From Flagellimonas spongiicola (GTDB lineage: Bacteria; Bacteroidota; Bacteroidia; Flavobacteriales; Flavobacteriaceae): a stretch of DNA of 64,000 bases. The DNA is taken from positions 806,001 to 870,000 of the forward strand of contig NZ_JAMFMA010000002.1 in the NCBI RefSeq assembly GCF_023502425.1. Reading direction: 5' to 3'. Below the pieces are notes generated by a model, which was not told the origin of the DNA, ran no database searches, and saw only the letters and a list, made by a program, of their open reading frames with translations. Shown one piece after another: positions 53,968 to 63,175 of the stretch (its first letter is position 1; each line of letters starts with the position of its first letter). The position numbers and the translations under genes were made by a program.

Positions 53968-56811
53968 TTATTCAATTTTGAATTCAATCTCCTCAGAAGT
54001 GCCATTGCCGGATAAGGTCACCTTGTAACTTCCTTTTGGCAAATAGGTTTTTCCATTTTTGGCAGCTTCCAATTTCATTTTATTTTTTTTCAGAAAATTG
54101 CTTTTCCCTTTTTTGGAAAATGCAAGGTCATAAGATAATATGTTCAAGCCTTTATCGGCTTCCATTTGAATGGCGCTTACCTCAACACCGTCAGCAGTGC
54201 TTACCGATGCATTGACCGTTCCAGATTGAGAAGCATAAAATGTCAGGTCCAAGCCCGGAGTGTTAGGTTCAACCCACCCATATGTTGGATTCCCCCAATT
54301 TTTGGAATGTTTGATGTTCTCCACTTTGAAGAGCGCCAATTTTTTGTTCCATAACTCAGGGGTCATTTGCTGTAATACAGAAACATCACCTTTGTAAATA
54401 CTTCTGCCGTGGGTGCCGACCAAAAGATGTTTTGCTTCAGACTGAATCACTAAATCATGGATGGCAACATTTGGCATTCCATTTTGAAATAGTTCCCAGT
54501 CTTCACCACGATTGAAACTTACATAGAGTCCATTATCCGTTCCGACAAATAAAAGGTTCTCATTTTCTGGGTCTTCAACAAAAGCATTAACGGGTGCGTC
54601 TGGTATTCCGTTGGAAATTTGCTTCCAGCTTTTTCCGTAATCATCACTTACATATATAAAAGGAGTAAAGTCGTCCCATCGATAACCATTTAGGGTAGCA
54701 TAAATACGTTCTTTTTTATGTTTTGAGGCAGCCACTTCGCTTACCCATTGATTTTGTGATAAGGAATTGGAAATTTGCTCCCAGCTGCCACCTCCGTTTT
54801 TAGAGACATGGATCAAGCCATCATCCGTTCCAACATAGATTAATCCGAATTTAAATGGAGATTCCGAGATGGTGGTAATCGTTCCATAAGCAACATTCCC
54901 TGTTTTCCCTCCGGAAGTAAGATCTTCGGAAATCGTTTCCCAATCATCGCCCTGATTTAGGGATCGGTGTAATTTATTACCACCTAGATACAGGATGTCC
55001 TGATTATGTTCTGATAGTAAGATGGGGGTTTGCCAATTAAAACGATAGGGAGATTCACCCAGTTCGTGTTTTGGTTGAATGTACTGACTGGTCTTGGTAC
55101 TCAAATCCAAACGAAAGTAATTGCCAAACTGGAATCCGGTATAGACGATATCGGAATTTCTGTTGTCGATTTGAACTTGCATCCCATCTCCACCCAAGAT
55201 CATTTGCCATGGGTTGATTCCGTTTTGTTCCCAAGCCTTATTTTCTTTATTGTCGTGTGCCCCTTTCCAAACACCGTTGTCTTGTAATCCGCCATAAACA
55301 TTATAAGGGGTTTCATGATCAATGTTGATTGCATAGAACTGCCCTACTTTTGGGGAGTTGTTCTTCATCCAGTTTTCACCATCATCATAAGAGATGTTGA
55401 CCCCGCCATCATTTCCATTGATCAAATGACCAGGCCTGTTTGGATTTATCCATAGCGCATGATGATCTACATGAACGTTTTCCTTTCCTATTGATGTAAA
55501 TGTATCTCCTCCATCTTCTGATTTTACCAGGGGTACGCCTGCCAGATAAATACGGTCTTTAGCACTTGGGTCCACCCTAATCTGGGCAAAGTAGTACCCA
55601 TAACTATAGAACAAATCATCGATGTAATCCGAGTTCATCTTTTTCCAATTTCCACCGGCATCATCACTACGGTACACTTCGGCACCAACTACAGGCGTAT
55701 CGAAAAGCAACGAATTGGCATTTTCCAAATACTTGGTCAAATCCACAGGAGCAACACTTCCACTCCGCACCATTTGTTTTACGTTTTCAGCCTTGTATTT
55801 TTCCTGGAAACCGTTCGTCTTTAAAAAGTCGTTTAACTTTTTATCATCCAATGCCAAGAAAGTCTCGCTGTCCATAGATCTAAAATCCTCTTTGGTCAAT
55901 TCATCTTTTTGCGCTTCCTTTTTTTTCTCCCTTCGGAATTGACTATCGTGTACAGCATAGACCGTATTGTCATCAAAAACCGCGAGTCCAATCCGTCCAA
56001 CACCATCACCAGTTGGGAAACCTGAACCCTCATTAGTGACCAAGGACCAACTTGATCCACCATCAACACTTTTATAGATTCCTGAATGCGCACCATTGCC
56101 CGAAAAATTCCAAGCCTTTCTGTCTTTTTCCCATGCCGCAGCATATTGTATGTTGAAATTATTGGGCGAACAGGCAAGATCTATGATTCCCGTATTTTCA
56201 TCAACAAACAAACTATGCGTCCAAGTTTGGCCACCATCAGTAGTTTTGAAAACGCCCCTTTCTGTATTTGGAGAATACAAATGACCAGTGACACCAACAA
56301 CCACTTCGTTTGGGTTGTTTGGGTTTACGATGATCCTGCCAATATGATGCGAATCATGCAGTCCCATATTGGCCCAAGTTTTACCACCGTCGGTAGATTT
56401 GAGGATACCAATACCAGCGTAGGAAGAACGTGATGAATTGTTTTCCCCGGTACCTACCCAGATGGTATTGCTATTCCATTCTACGGCAATATCCCCAATA
56501 TTTTGTGTATCTGAATTGTCAAGAACTGGATCAAAGGAAATGCCATTGGTGGTGGTGTGCCATAAGCCTCCTGAGGCGTAGGCCACATAAAATTCGGTTG
56601 GGTCATTTGGGTTGACATCCAAGTCCACAACCCTACCGCTCATTACAGAGGGGCCAATATTTTTTAGTGGGATATTTTTAACCGATGAGGTTTTGGCCAA
56701 TTGAGCTTTCTGGGCCAAGGAAGTCATAACTTTTTCAGCAGAAGTGGCATTTTGTTGGGCCATACCCAATTGAAAAAATAAGAGCAAAGCAAACCATTGG
56801 AAATGTTTCAT
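53968..56811 (-). CDS. VPS10/sortilin-like secreted Asp-box protein
   Basis: A 947-residue exported protein with signal peptide 1-18 (ending QLGMAQ). Ten or so Asp-box motifs of the type SxDxGxTW recur, for example STDGGKTW, TTDGGQTW, SVDGGSSW, SDDYGKSW and SFNRGEDW, as in sortilin and BNR-repeat glycosidase-like proteins, which fold into multi-bladed propellers. No catalytic glycosidase residue set is assigned. The last 80 residues form a beta-rich domain rather than a clear type IX secretion tail. Probably binds or hydrolyses extracellular material. Confidence 0.85.
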   Translation of the reverse strand: MKHFQWFALLLFFQLGMAQQNATSAEKVMTSLAQKAQLAKTSSVKNIPLKNIGPSVMSGRVVDLDVNPNDPTEFYVAYASGGLWHTTTNGISFDPVLDNSDTQNIGDIAVEWNSNTIWVGTGENNSSRSSYAGIGILKSTDGGKTWANMGLHDSHHIGRIIVNPNNPNEVVVGVTGHLYSPNTERGVFKTTDGGQTWTHSLFVDENTGIIDLACSPNNFNIQYAAAWEKDRKAWNFSGNGAHSGIYKSVDGGSSWSLVTNEGSGFPTGDGVGRIGLAVFDDNTVYAVHDSQFRREKKKEAQKDELTKEDFRSMDSETFLALDDKKLNDFLKTNGFQEKYKAENVKQMVRSGSVAPVDLTKYLENANSLLFDTPVVGAEVYRSDDAGGNWKKMNSDYIDDLFYSYGYYFAQIRVDPSAKDRIYLAGVPLVKSEDGGDTFTSIGKENVHVDHHALWINPNRPGHLINGNDGGVNISYDDGENWMKNNSPKVGQFYAINIDHETPYNVYGGLQDNGVWKGAHDNKENKAWEQNGINPWQMILGGDGMQVQIDNRNSDIVYTGFQFGNYFRLDLSTKTSQYIQPKHELGESPYRFNWQTPILLSEHNQDILYLGGNKLHRSLNQGDDWETISEDLTSGGKTGNVAYGTITTISESPFKFGLIYVGTDDGLIHVSKNGGGSWEQISNSLSQNQWVSEVAASKHKKERIYATLNGYRWDDFTPFIYVSDDYGKSWKQISNGIPDAPVNAFVEDPENENLLFVGTDNGLYVSFNRGEDWELFQNGMPNVAIHDLVIQSEAKHLLVGTHGRSIYKGDVSVLQQMTPELWNKKLALFKVENIKHSKNWGNPTYGWVEPNTPGLDLTFYASQSGTVNASVSTADGVEVSAIQMEADKGLNILSYDLAFSKKGKSNFLKKNKMKLEAAKNGKTYLPKGSYKVTLSGNGTSEEIEFKIE

Positions 56812-56898
56812 GTAGGAGGTGTTTTATTTCATTTGGGAAGGTATGAATTTGTCTTGGGTATCGCAATTACCTACATTTGGACAAATAGATTTTTTCAC

Positions 56899-58191
56899 AT
56901 GAAATACCATCCGATCAGCAACCAGCTTTTTATCAAAAACCGTAAAAAATTCATGGCTCAAATGAAACCAAAGAGCCTTGCGGTTTTCAACTCCAATGAT
57001 ATCTACCCCATAAGTGCGGATAGTACCATGAAGTTTGAGCAACACCGTGATATCTTTTACCTAAGCGGAGCTGATCAAGAGGAAACCATCCTGTTGTTGT
57101 TTCCTGAAGCTTCGGATAAAAAGCACCGGGAGATTTTGTTTGTGCGTGAGACCAACGAGCATATCGCCATTTGGGAAGGAGCTAAATTGACGAAGGCCCA
57201 GGCCACTGCCGTTTCCGGAGTAGAAACAGTGTATTGGTTGACAGATTTTGACAAGGTGTTTTTTGACTTAATGACGGAAGCGGATACGATTTATTTTAAC
57301 ACAAATGAGCATTACCGTCAGGCGGTGGTTACACAGACTAGGGAAGATCGCTTTATTGAAAAGTGCAAAAAGGACTTCCCGGCCCATAGTTGGGCCAAGA
57401 GCAATCCTATTTTGCAACAGATAAGAGGGGTTAAAGAACCAGAAGAAATTGCATTGATGCAGGAAGCCTGCAACATTACCGAAAAAGGTTTTAGAAGGTT
57501 ACTGAGCTTTACCAAGCCCGGAGTTTGGGAATACGAAATGGAAGCGGAACTCTTGCATGAATTTGTCAGCAATAGATCTAAAGGCTTTGCCTACACGCCG
57601 ATAATTGCTGCAGGTAACAATGCCAATGTACTTCATTATATAGAAAACAACCAACAAATCAAGGACGGCGATTTGATTTTGATGGATGTTGCCGCGGAAT
57701 ATGCCAACTACTCAAGTGACCTTACCCGAACCATACCAGTAAATGGAAAATACACCAAGCGCCAGCGAGAAGTCTACGATGCTGTACTTCGCGTGAAAAA
57801 CGATGCCACAAATATGTTGGTGCCCGGAACTATTTGGGCGGAATACCATAAAGAGGTTGGTAAACTAATGACTTCTGAATTGTTAGGATTAGGATTATTG
57901 GATAAAGCGGATGTGCAAAACGAAGATCAAAACTGGCCTGCATACAAAAAGTACTTTATGCATGGCACAAGCCATCATATTGGTTTGGACACCCATGATT
58001 ACGGGGAGTTAAAAACGCCAATGACCGCCAATATGGTCTTTACGGTGGAACCGGGAATTTATATCCCAGCAGAAGGATTTGGGATCCGTTTGGAGGATGA
58101 CGTAGTGATCCAAGAAAAAGGGGAGCCTTTTAATTTGATGCAAAACATACCAATTGAAGCCGAGGAAATAGAAACGTTGATGAATGCATAG
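56899..58191 (+). CDS. pepP: Xaa-Pro aminopeptidase (aminopeptidase P)
   Basis: Cleaves N-terminal residues before proline. Start at MKYHPISNQLFIKNRKKFMAQ (430 residues). The M24 metal ligands are visible in order: LMDVAAEYANYSSDLTRT (two Asp), GTSHHIGLDTHDYG (His), TVEPGIYIP (Glu) and IRLEDDVV (Glu). The N-terminal creatinase domain covers about 1-165. The gene is 87 bp from the divergent VPS10-like gene and overlaps the next small gene by 8 bp. Confidence 0.94.
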   Translation: MKYHPISNQLFIKNRKKFMAQMKPKSLAVFNSNDIYPISADSTMKFEQHRDIFYLSGADQEETILLLFPEASDKKHREILFVRETNEHIAIWEGAKLTKAQATAVSGVETVYWLTDFDKVFFDLMTEADTIYFNTNEHYRQAVVTQTREDRFIEKCKKDFPAHSWAKSNPILQQIRGVKEPEEIALMQEACNITEKGFRRLLSFTKPGVWEYEMEAELLHEFVSNRSKGFAYTPIIAAGNNANVLHYIENNQQIKDGDLILMDVAAEYANYSSDLTRTIPVNGKYTKRQREVYDAVLRVKNDATNMLVPGTIWAEYHKEVGKLMTSELLGLGLLDKADVQNEDQNWPAYKKYFMHGTSHHIGLDTHDYGELKTPMTANMVFTVEPGIYIPAEGFGIRLEDDVVIQEKGEPFNLMQNIPIEAEEIETLMNA

Positions 58192-58369
58192 TTTACAATT
58201 AATAGCAACGATACTTACGTGGCAGGTTGACATTGAAAAGAAAATGGAAGAAGCGCCGGACAGTGCCTATGAAATTGGTGTTGTTATTGGGTCGTACCTT
58301 CCTTTTGTGATTTTGGTTGGTATAGCTTACGCGATTTATCACTACAATAAAAAGAAGCGGGGGTCTTAA
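58184..58369 (+). CDS. Small single-helix membrane protein
   Basis: A 61-residue protein with one or two hydrophobic stretches (LQLIATILTWQV and YEIGVVIGSYLPFVILVGIA), a charged segment between them, and a basic end (YHYNKKKRGS). It overlaps pepP by 8 bp, so it is likely translated with it. No known family was recognised. Confidence 0.6.
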   Translation: MHSLQLIATILTWQVDIEKKMEEAPDSAYEIGVVIGSYLPFVILVGIAYAIYHYNKKKRGS

Positions 58370-58435
58370 GCTTTCCTTAAACTACACCAGATAACATAGG
58401 TCAAATTTTCTTAATCATTGGTTCTAAATCATTTA

Positions 58436-58501
58436 ATGATGATTCATTTTACAAAGGAGGTAAGAAATTTGAAGAATAACAGTGAAGTAACAATCCCGTA
58501 A
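58436..58501 (+). other. Short in-frame leader with Shine-Dalgarno, possible lost N-terminus of the CrtA-like gene
   Basis: ATG 58436 (and TTG 58469, 8 nt after an AAAGGAGGT site at 58453-58461) opens a frame ending at TAA 58499-58501 in NNSEVTIP. Adding one C in the CCC run near 58495-58497 would continue it as VKVNIFSYHLVEL, i.e. into the next gene. Either a short leader peptide or evidence of a one-base deletion. Confidence 0.4.
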
Positions 58502-58503
58502 AA

Positions 58504-59205
58504 GTGAATATATTCTCTTATCATTTAGTTGAACTGTCCATCTTTGATTCAATAAAAAAAATATTCTCGAATCCAATTTCTGACAAAACGAAAGGACTTA
58601 TTCACTGTGAATATATGACAGCGATGACCCTAGGTTCTCCTATCTTTTCTCCATCTAGGGTTTTAATTGGACAAGTTGCCGTTTTTATGCAATGGGAAAA
58701 TGAAATGGCTCTTAAAAACTATATGGAACAAGACAGTTTTGGAAGAGTACTTGCAGAAGGGTGGCATGTTCGTTTGGTCTTTACTAGAATATGGGGAAAG
58801 TTCCACGGATTCAAAATATCAAACCAAATCGACAAATTAAAAAGTCCAAATTCTCCAGTAGTAGCTGTTACAATTGCAAGAATGAAACCATTGGCAATAC
58901 CTAGGTTTATCCAATGGGGAAGGCCTGCAGAAAAACTAGTTAGAGATCATCCTGGAACTACTCTTTCATTGGCATCTATAAAATTTCCTACTACGGTCTC
59001 AACTTTTTCAATTTGGAAAACAGAAAAAGAAATGACAGATATGGTTCATGGCCATACAACGGTTGAAAAACCAAGACGACATGCCAATGCTATGAACGAA
59101 AGAGAAAGAAAAGATTTTCATTTCGAGTTTACAACACTTAGATTTAAGCCTCTATCAGAGTTTGGCGAATGGAAGGGAAAGTCAAACTTTATTCCCGGTA
59201 TTTAA
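58504..59205 (+). CDS. CrtA-like (spheroidene monooxygenase family) protein
   Basis: A 233-residue protein whose pattern (MTAMTLGSPIFSPSRVLIGQ, VFMQWENEMALKNYM, STFSIWKTEKEMTDMVHGH, and FEFTTLRFKPLSEFGEWKG near the C-terminus) fits the CrtA/spheroidene-monooxygenase-like family. Whether it oxidises a carotenoid cannot be told, as no carotenoid genes are here. The GTG at 58504 is used as start, but the true N-terminus may be upstream in another frame. It is followed after 13 bp by an unassigned gene. AT-rich compared with the core genes. Confidence 0.55.
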   Translation: MNIFSYHLVELSIFDSIKKIFSNPISDKTKGLIHCEYMTAMTLGSPIFSPSRVLIGQVAVFMQWENEMALKNYMEQDSFGRVLAEGWHVRLVFTRIWGKFHGFKISNQIDKLKSPNSPVVAVTIARMKPLAIPRFIQWGRPAEKLVRDHPGTTLSLASIKFPTTVSTFSIWKTEKEMTDMVHGHTTVEKPRRHANAMNERERKDFHFEFTTLRFKPLSEFGEWKGKSNFIPGI

Positions 59206-59218
59206 GAATTCCATAAAA

Positions 59219-60091
59219 ATGGGAATCGCAAAGAAAAATCAAAGTATACAAGATTGGATGACACAGCAATGGGTCATTCTTTTTGGAAATAAAATTGATA
59301 AAACAAAGCACAAATGGCTTCTTGGACCTTTTGGCGAGAAAAATGGTATAGGATTAAAATTTATAAAACAATTAGCTGAAAAAGAACATTTGATTATTGA
59401 TAATCAAACCAAAAACAAGGGATTGATTCAATCCATTGAACAATTATGTCTACCTAAAAATGAATCGAATAGGTTGTCTAAGGAAGTCATTGACTTTTAT
59501 CAGAATACGTCTAATTATGATCTCCAATTTAAGGTGAAATGGAATCCGATTTTTAAAGGATTTGGTCTTTTAGTAAAGCTTATATTTAGTCAAAGAATAG
59601 AACAACTAAATGTTCCAATTAGAAATGTTAAGAGTGCCTCTGGATTGACAAACGAAATAATACAATTACTCGATTCTAAAACGAACGAAGTAATAAGGAC
59701 AATTTGGTTTCGAGCATTTAAATCTACGGGTCAAGTTGTTTATTCTGGGGTTTATGACACTTGCCTTATGCCATCGGGGATTACTTGTATTAAGGCAATG
59801 TTTCCACTACCAAACGGGAATGCCACGGTTATTTTAACTCCAAAAGTTGGAACAAGAGGAGAACTGATACTTAGTTCAGAAGGAAAAAAAATTGGTGATA
59901 GCGGTTTCTATTTTTTATTAAAAGATTCCAAAGGGCAATTATGGGCTAAATTCATAAAGTCATTTAAAGACACCCTAGTAGTAAGAAGCTTAAAGAATAG
60001 AATAAGCGCCACACAAACCTTAACATTATGGAATATGAAAGTGTTAAGATTTGATTATGAAATAAAAAAACTCCATAATAGTGAAAGTTAA
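59219..60091 (+). CDS. Unassigned protein paired with the CrtA-like gene
   Basis: A 290-residue protein, start at MGIAKKNQSIQDWMTQQW. Noted segments are VIDFYQNTSNYDLQFKVKWN, LIFSQRIEQLNVPIRNVKSA, IRTIWFRAFKSTGQVVYSGV and MFPLPNGNATVILTPKVGTR. I believe similar proteins occur in other phyla but I cannot name the family. No signal peptide or membrane helix. The 13-bp gap to the CrtA-like gene suggests an operon, and both are AT-rich, which suggests transfer. Confidence 0.7.
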   Translation: MGIAKKNQSIQDWMTQQWVILFGNKIDKTKHKWLLGPFGEKNGIGLKFIKQLAEKEHLIIDNQTKNKGLIQSIEQLCLPKNESNRLSKEVIDFYQNTSNYDLQFKVKWNPIFKGFGLLVKLIFSQRIEQLNVPIRNVKSASGLTNEIIQLLDSKTNEVIRTIWFRAFKSTGQVVYSGVYDTCLMPSGITCIKAMFPLPNGNATVILTPKVGTRGELILSSEGKKIGDSGFYFLLKDSKGQLWAKFIKSFKDTLVVRSLKNRISATQTLTLWNMKVLRFDYEIKKLHNSES

Positions 60092-60145
60092 CATGACTCC
60101 ATGCTTTGGCATGATCAAAGACTTAAAAAACAAGTCTATTCTCTT

Positions 60146-61408
60146 CTAATCCCTCACCAAATTCGCCACTCCAAAAACCACCATTGCAGGGATTACCCAA
60201 CCCATATGAAATTGGCTTAATGGGATGTATTGGGTAATTGGAACAATGGATTCACCCCAACCAATACTGCCTATAAAATCCGGGATACTAAATAAAACCG
60301 TAGCAACGACGACCCATTTAAAAACTTTGGGAGAAGCCCACTTTTCGGGTAGCACATTCAGCACGATCAATACTATGGTAATGGGATAAATAAACATTAA
60401 AGCAGGTAGGGCGACAGCTATGATGTACCCGACATTGAATTGCCCCATCAGTACGCCGAGAATGCAAGCAATAATGGTCGTAATAATATAGGCTTGTTGA
60501 GAATTGTTGAACCGCCCTTTTATAAAATCTGCAGTACCGGTTACAATACCTACTGCGGTTGTGAAACAGGCCAAGCTTACCAAAATACTCAAGAGCAAAG
60601 CGGCAGTGTTGCCCCAAGTTTTCTGACTTATACCGCTAAGTAATGCCGTTCGCGAAATCTCAGGATCAAAGGAATCCCCGAACAAAGCTCCTGTAATGAT
60701 CAAACCAGTATATACCAAAAACAACCCCAAACCGGCAAACCAACCCGCTCTGGCAATAAGGTTTCTCTTTTCGGCATATGCCATGCCATCACTTTTCAGA
60801 TTGATTGAAATGATGATCACTCCTCCTACAACTACGGCTCCAATGGCATCAAAGGTTTGATACCCTTCTAGGATTCCATGTGTAAATGGGTTAGGGAATT
60901 GGGAGGCACCAAAATTGAACTCCAATTCAAAAAAAGCGACACCCATGATCAAGGCGAGAACGATCAAAATACCCGGTGTCAAAAACTTTCCAATAACATC
61001 CAATATCTTGGAACGATTGACCACAAAGACGTAAACCAAACCAAAGTATAAGATGCTGGTAAACAAAGAGGAAGAATCCCAAATGGGTTGGATAGCCATC
61101 TCATGTGTTACAGAAGCAGTCCTTGGTGAAGGAAGAGCGATGGAAATGGCATATACGATATAACAATAGATCAGGCTGAAGCTAGGAGAAACTTTCTTTG
61201 CAAAGTCGAACATGGTCCCCTGTAATCTGGCATGGGCCAGGATTCCAAGGATAGGTATAAAAACAGCCGATAAACAAAAACCAACTGTAACCAACCACCA
61301 CCATTCTCCTGATTTAAATCCCAATTGCGGGGGTAAGATCAAATTACCTGCGCCAAAAAAAAGTGAGAAAAGGGCAAAGGCCGTGATGGCCACCGTTTTT
61401 TTGTTCAT
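60146..61408 (-). CDS. brnQ: Branched-chain amino acid transporter BrnQ
   Basis: Sodium- or proton-coupled carrier for Leu, Ile and Val at the inner membrane. The 420 residues hold about twelve helices, and the N-terminal FSLFFGAGNLILPPQLGFKS is the family hallmark. The sequence ends shortly after the last helix as in other Bacteroidota members. It is transcribed toward the CrtA-like/unknown pair (54-bp gap). The 244-bp upstream stretch (61409-61652) shows no gene. Confidence 0.92.
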   Translation of the reverse strand: MNKKTVAITAFALFSLFFGAGNLILPPQLGFKSGEWWWLVTVGFCLSAVFIPILGILAHARLQGTMFDFAKKVSPSFSLIYCYIVYAISIALPSPRTASVTHEMAIQPIWDSSSLFTSILYFGLVYVFVVNRSKILDVIGKFLTPGILIVLALIMGVAFFELEFNFGASQFPNPFTHGILEGYQTFDAIGAVVVGGVIIISINLKSDGMAYAEKRNLIARAGWFAGLGLFLVYTGLIITGALFGDSFDPEISRTALLSGISQKTWGNTAALLLSILVSLACFTTAVGIVTGTADFIKGRFNNSQQAYIITTIIACILGVLMGQFNVGYIIAVALPALMFIYPITIVLIVLNVLPEKWASPKVFKWVVVATVLFSIPDFIGSIGWGESIVPITQYIPLSQFHMGWVIPAMVVFGVANLVRD

Positions 61409-61652
61409 AAAGTGTTAATAATTTTTTGTTAAAATAATTCAAATAATTATATTTCGAAACGCAACTCATCGGTAGAATGCAATATTTGGACGATGTTCAT
61501 GCATTTCATCGAAAAACAGCTTTTTGGAATTGCTTTGCAAAATAAAAAGTTATCAACATCCGTTGCTAAAATAGATCTAATTACCAAACACGAACGTATA
61601 ACATAAAATTACAGCAATATATCTACGCATTGATCGACCCCAAATCGAATAA

Positions 61653-61934
61653 ATGCCTGCCCCAAACAACACCAAGCTTATGAAGACTTCCCCGAACCAC
61701 CATGGCAACAAATTCTCTTCTTTTTTCTGCAACTTATTTGGACATCACTATGTGGTTTCCAAAAAAGTAACACAACATATTAAGGAGTACAAATGCATTC
61801 ACTGCCAAAAGCAAGTCACTACAGATGCAAGCGGCAAGCTTTCCGAGCTTACCCCGGAAATGCAGGACATTAACAGTACCCTTTCCGATATGTATAGAAA
61901 GCGAAGAGGAAGACAAGTTCCTCAAGTAGCTTAA
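61653..61934 (+). CDS. Cys/His-rich small protein, zinc-ribbon-like
   Basis: A 93-residue protein with two Cys/His-rich segments, FFCNLFGHHYVVSKKVTQHI and YKCIHCQKQVTTDASGK, which could bind one zinc ion. The tail SELTPEMQDINSTLSDMYRK is helical and ends with basic residues RKRRGRQ. Similar small proteins appear common in Flavobacteriaceae. The start could be at 61653 or at the ATG at 61680. Function unknown. A 7-bp hairpin (61930-61948) straddles its stop codon. Confidence 0.7.
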   Translation: MPAPNNTKLMKTSPNHHGNKFSSFFCNLFGHHYVVSKKVTQHIKEYKCIHCQKQVTTDASGKLSELTPEMQDINSTLSDMYRKRRGRQVPQVA

Positions 61935-61948
61935 CCTGTTCGGTTAAG
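61930..61948. other. Hairpin across the stop codon of the zinc-ribbon-like gene
   Basis: CTTAACC/GGTTAAG perfect 7-bp stem with a TGTTC loop includes the TAA stop at 61932-61934. No T run follows, so it does not look like a classic terminator. Confidence 0.4.
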
Positions 61949-62057
61949 TATTCATCGTTGTAAAGATTTTATCCCGGAGATAGCTAAAGCGCTTCGTTCA
62001 AATCGTTATGTGCCCCAAGACCTTTTGATCAGCAGTGTGCTAATTTTCGGGATTTTT

Positions 62058-63107
62058 TTATTCCTCATTAAATGAATTCCATCCCTGGGCTGTAAGCGCA
62101 ATTTTAGTATTTGCCCTGGTAACCAAATGCGTGCCTTCTTCTTTAGCAGCAATATGACCAATTACTGTTAGATTGGGATTGGCCTTTATTTTTGGAAAAT
62201 CAGTTTGGTCAATGGTAAACAATAACTCATAATCCTCGCCACCACTTAAGGCAATGGTTGTGGAATCCATTTTGAATTCTTCTGAAGTGGAGATGACCGT
62301 AGGATCCAAAGGAATTTTATCTTCAAACAAATTGCAGCCTACCTCGCTATTGGCACACAAATGAAGAATTTCCGAGGAAAGTCCATCACTGATATCGATC
62401 ATGGAAGTTGGCTTGACTTCCAATTTTTCAAGCAGCTCAACAATGTCCATTCTTGCCTCTGGTTTCAATTGCCGCTCAACAATATAAGAGTAGGGTTCTA
62501 AGTCAGGTTGATTATTGGGATTAACTTTAAACACTTCCTTTTCGCGCTCTAAAACCTGCAAGCCCAAATAGGCGCCACCAAGGTCACCACTAACCACTAA
62601 AAGGTCGTTTTCTTTTGCCCCGGAGCGATAAACAAGCTTTTCAGTTTTAGCCATTCCAATAGCGGTAATGCTGATTAACATTCCTTTGGTACTGGAGGTT
62701 GTGTCCCCACCTATTAAATCTACATTATACACATTGCACGCCTGCGCCACTCCTGCATAAAATTCTTCAAGGGCCTCTAATGGAAACCTATTGGATATAG
62801 CAATGGAAACGGTAATTTGTGTGGCAATGGCATTCATGGCATATATGTCTGATAAGTTGACCATCACAGATTTATAGCCTAAATGCTTTAAGGGCATATA
62901 ACTAAGGTCAAAATGCACACCTTCAACCAATAAATCCGTGGAGACTACGGCGTTCTTATCCTTAAAATTCAAGACAGCAGCATCATCCCCAATTCCTTTT
63001 AGCGTAGATGTGTGTTGTATTTCAAAGTGTTTGGTCAAATGATTGATGAGTCCAAATTCCCCAAGATTTTCAAGCGAAGTTCGCTGTTGGTTTTTATCTT
63101 CTAACAT
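62058..63107 (-). CDS. thiL: Thiamine-phosphate kinase
   Basis: Converts thiamine phosphate to thiamine diphosphate. It is a 349-residue PurM/ThiL-fold enzyme, with the N-terminal GIGDDAAVLNF, VSTDLLVEGVHFDLSYMPLK, NLSDIYAMNA and GGDTTSS metal and nucleotide motifs, and the C-terminal IDISDGLSSEILHLC and LSGGEDYELLFTID. Normal length for the phylum. Transcribed alone. Confidence 0.94.
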   Translation of the reverse strand: MLEDKNQQRTSLENLGEFGLINHLTKHFEIQHTSTLKGIGDDAAVLNFKDKNAVVSTDLLVEGVHFDLSYMPLKHLGYKSVMVNLSDIYAMNAIATQITVSIAISNRFPLEALEEFYAGVAQACNVYNVDLIGGDTTSSTKGMLISITAIGMAKTEKLVYRSGAKENDLLVVSGDLGGAYLGLQVLEREKEVFKVNPNNQPDLEPYSYIVERQLKPEARMDIVELLEKLEVKPTSMIDISDGLSSEILHLCANSEVGCNLFEDKIPLDPTVISTSEEFKMDSTTIALSGGEDYELLFTIDQTDFPKIKANPNLTVIGHIAAKEEGTHLVTRANTKIALTAQGWNSFNEE

Positions 63108-63111
63108 TCGG

Positions 63112-63119
63112 CAAAAGTA
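63112..63119 (-). promoter_or_regulatory. Candidate -7 element for thiL
   Basis: On the minus strand TACTTTTG, an exact TANNTTTG match, sits 4 nt upstream of the thiL ATG region. No clear -33. Confidence 0.35.
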
Positions 63120-63175
63120 ATGAGGATAATTATAAAATGGTATCTTTAAAAAAGGAACTTAAAATTGCTTTTGAA

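Noticed and set aside
56797..56898. 34-residue N-terminal extension of the Xaa-Pro aminopeptidase
   Set aside because: It overlaps the start of the divergent VPS10-like gene and lacks family similarity. The conserved start is MKYHPISNQ.
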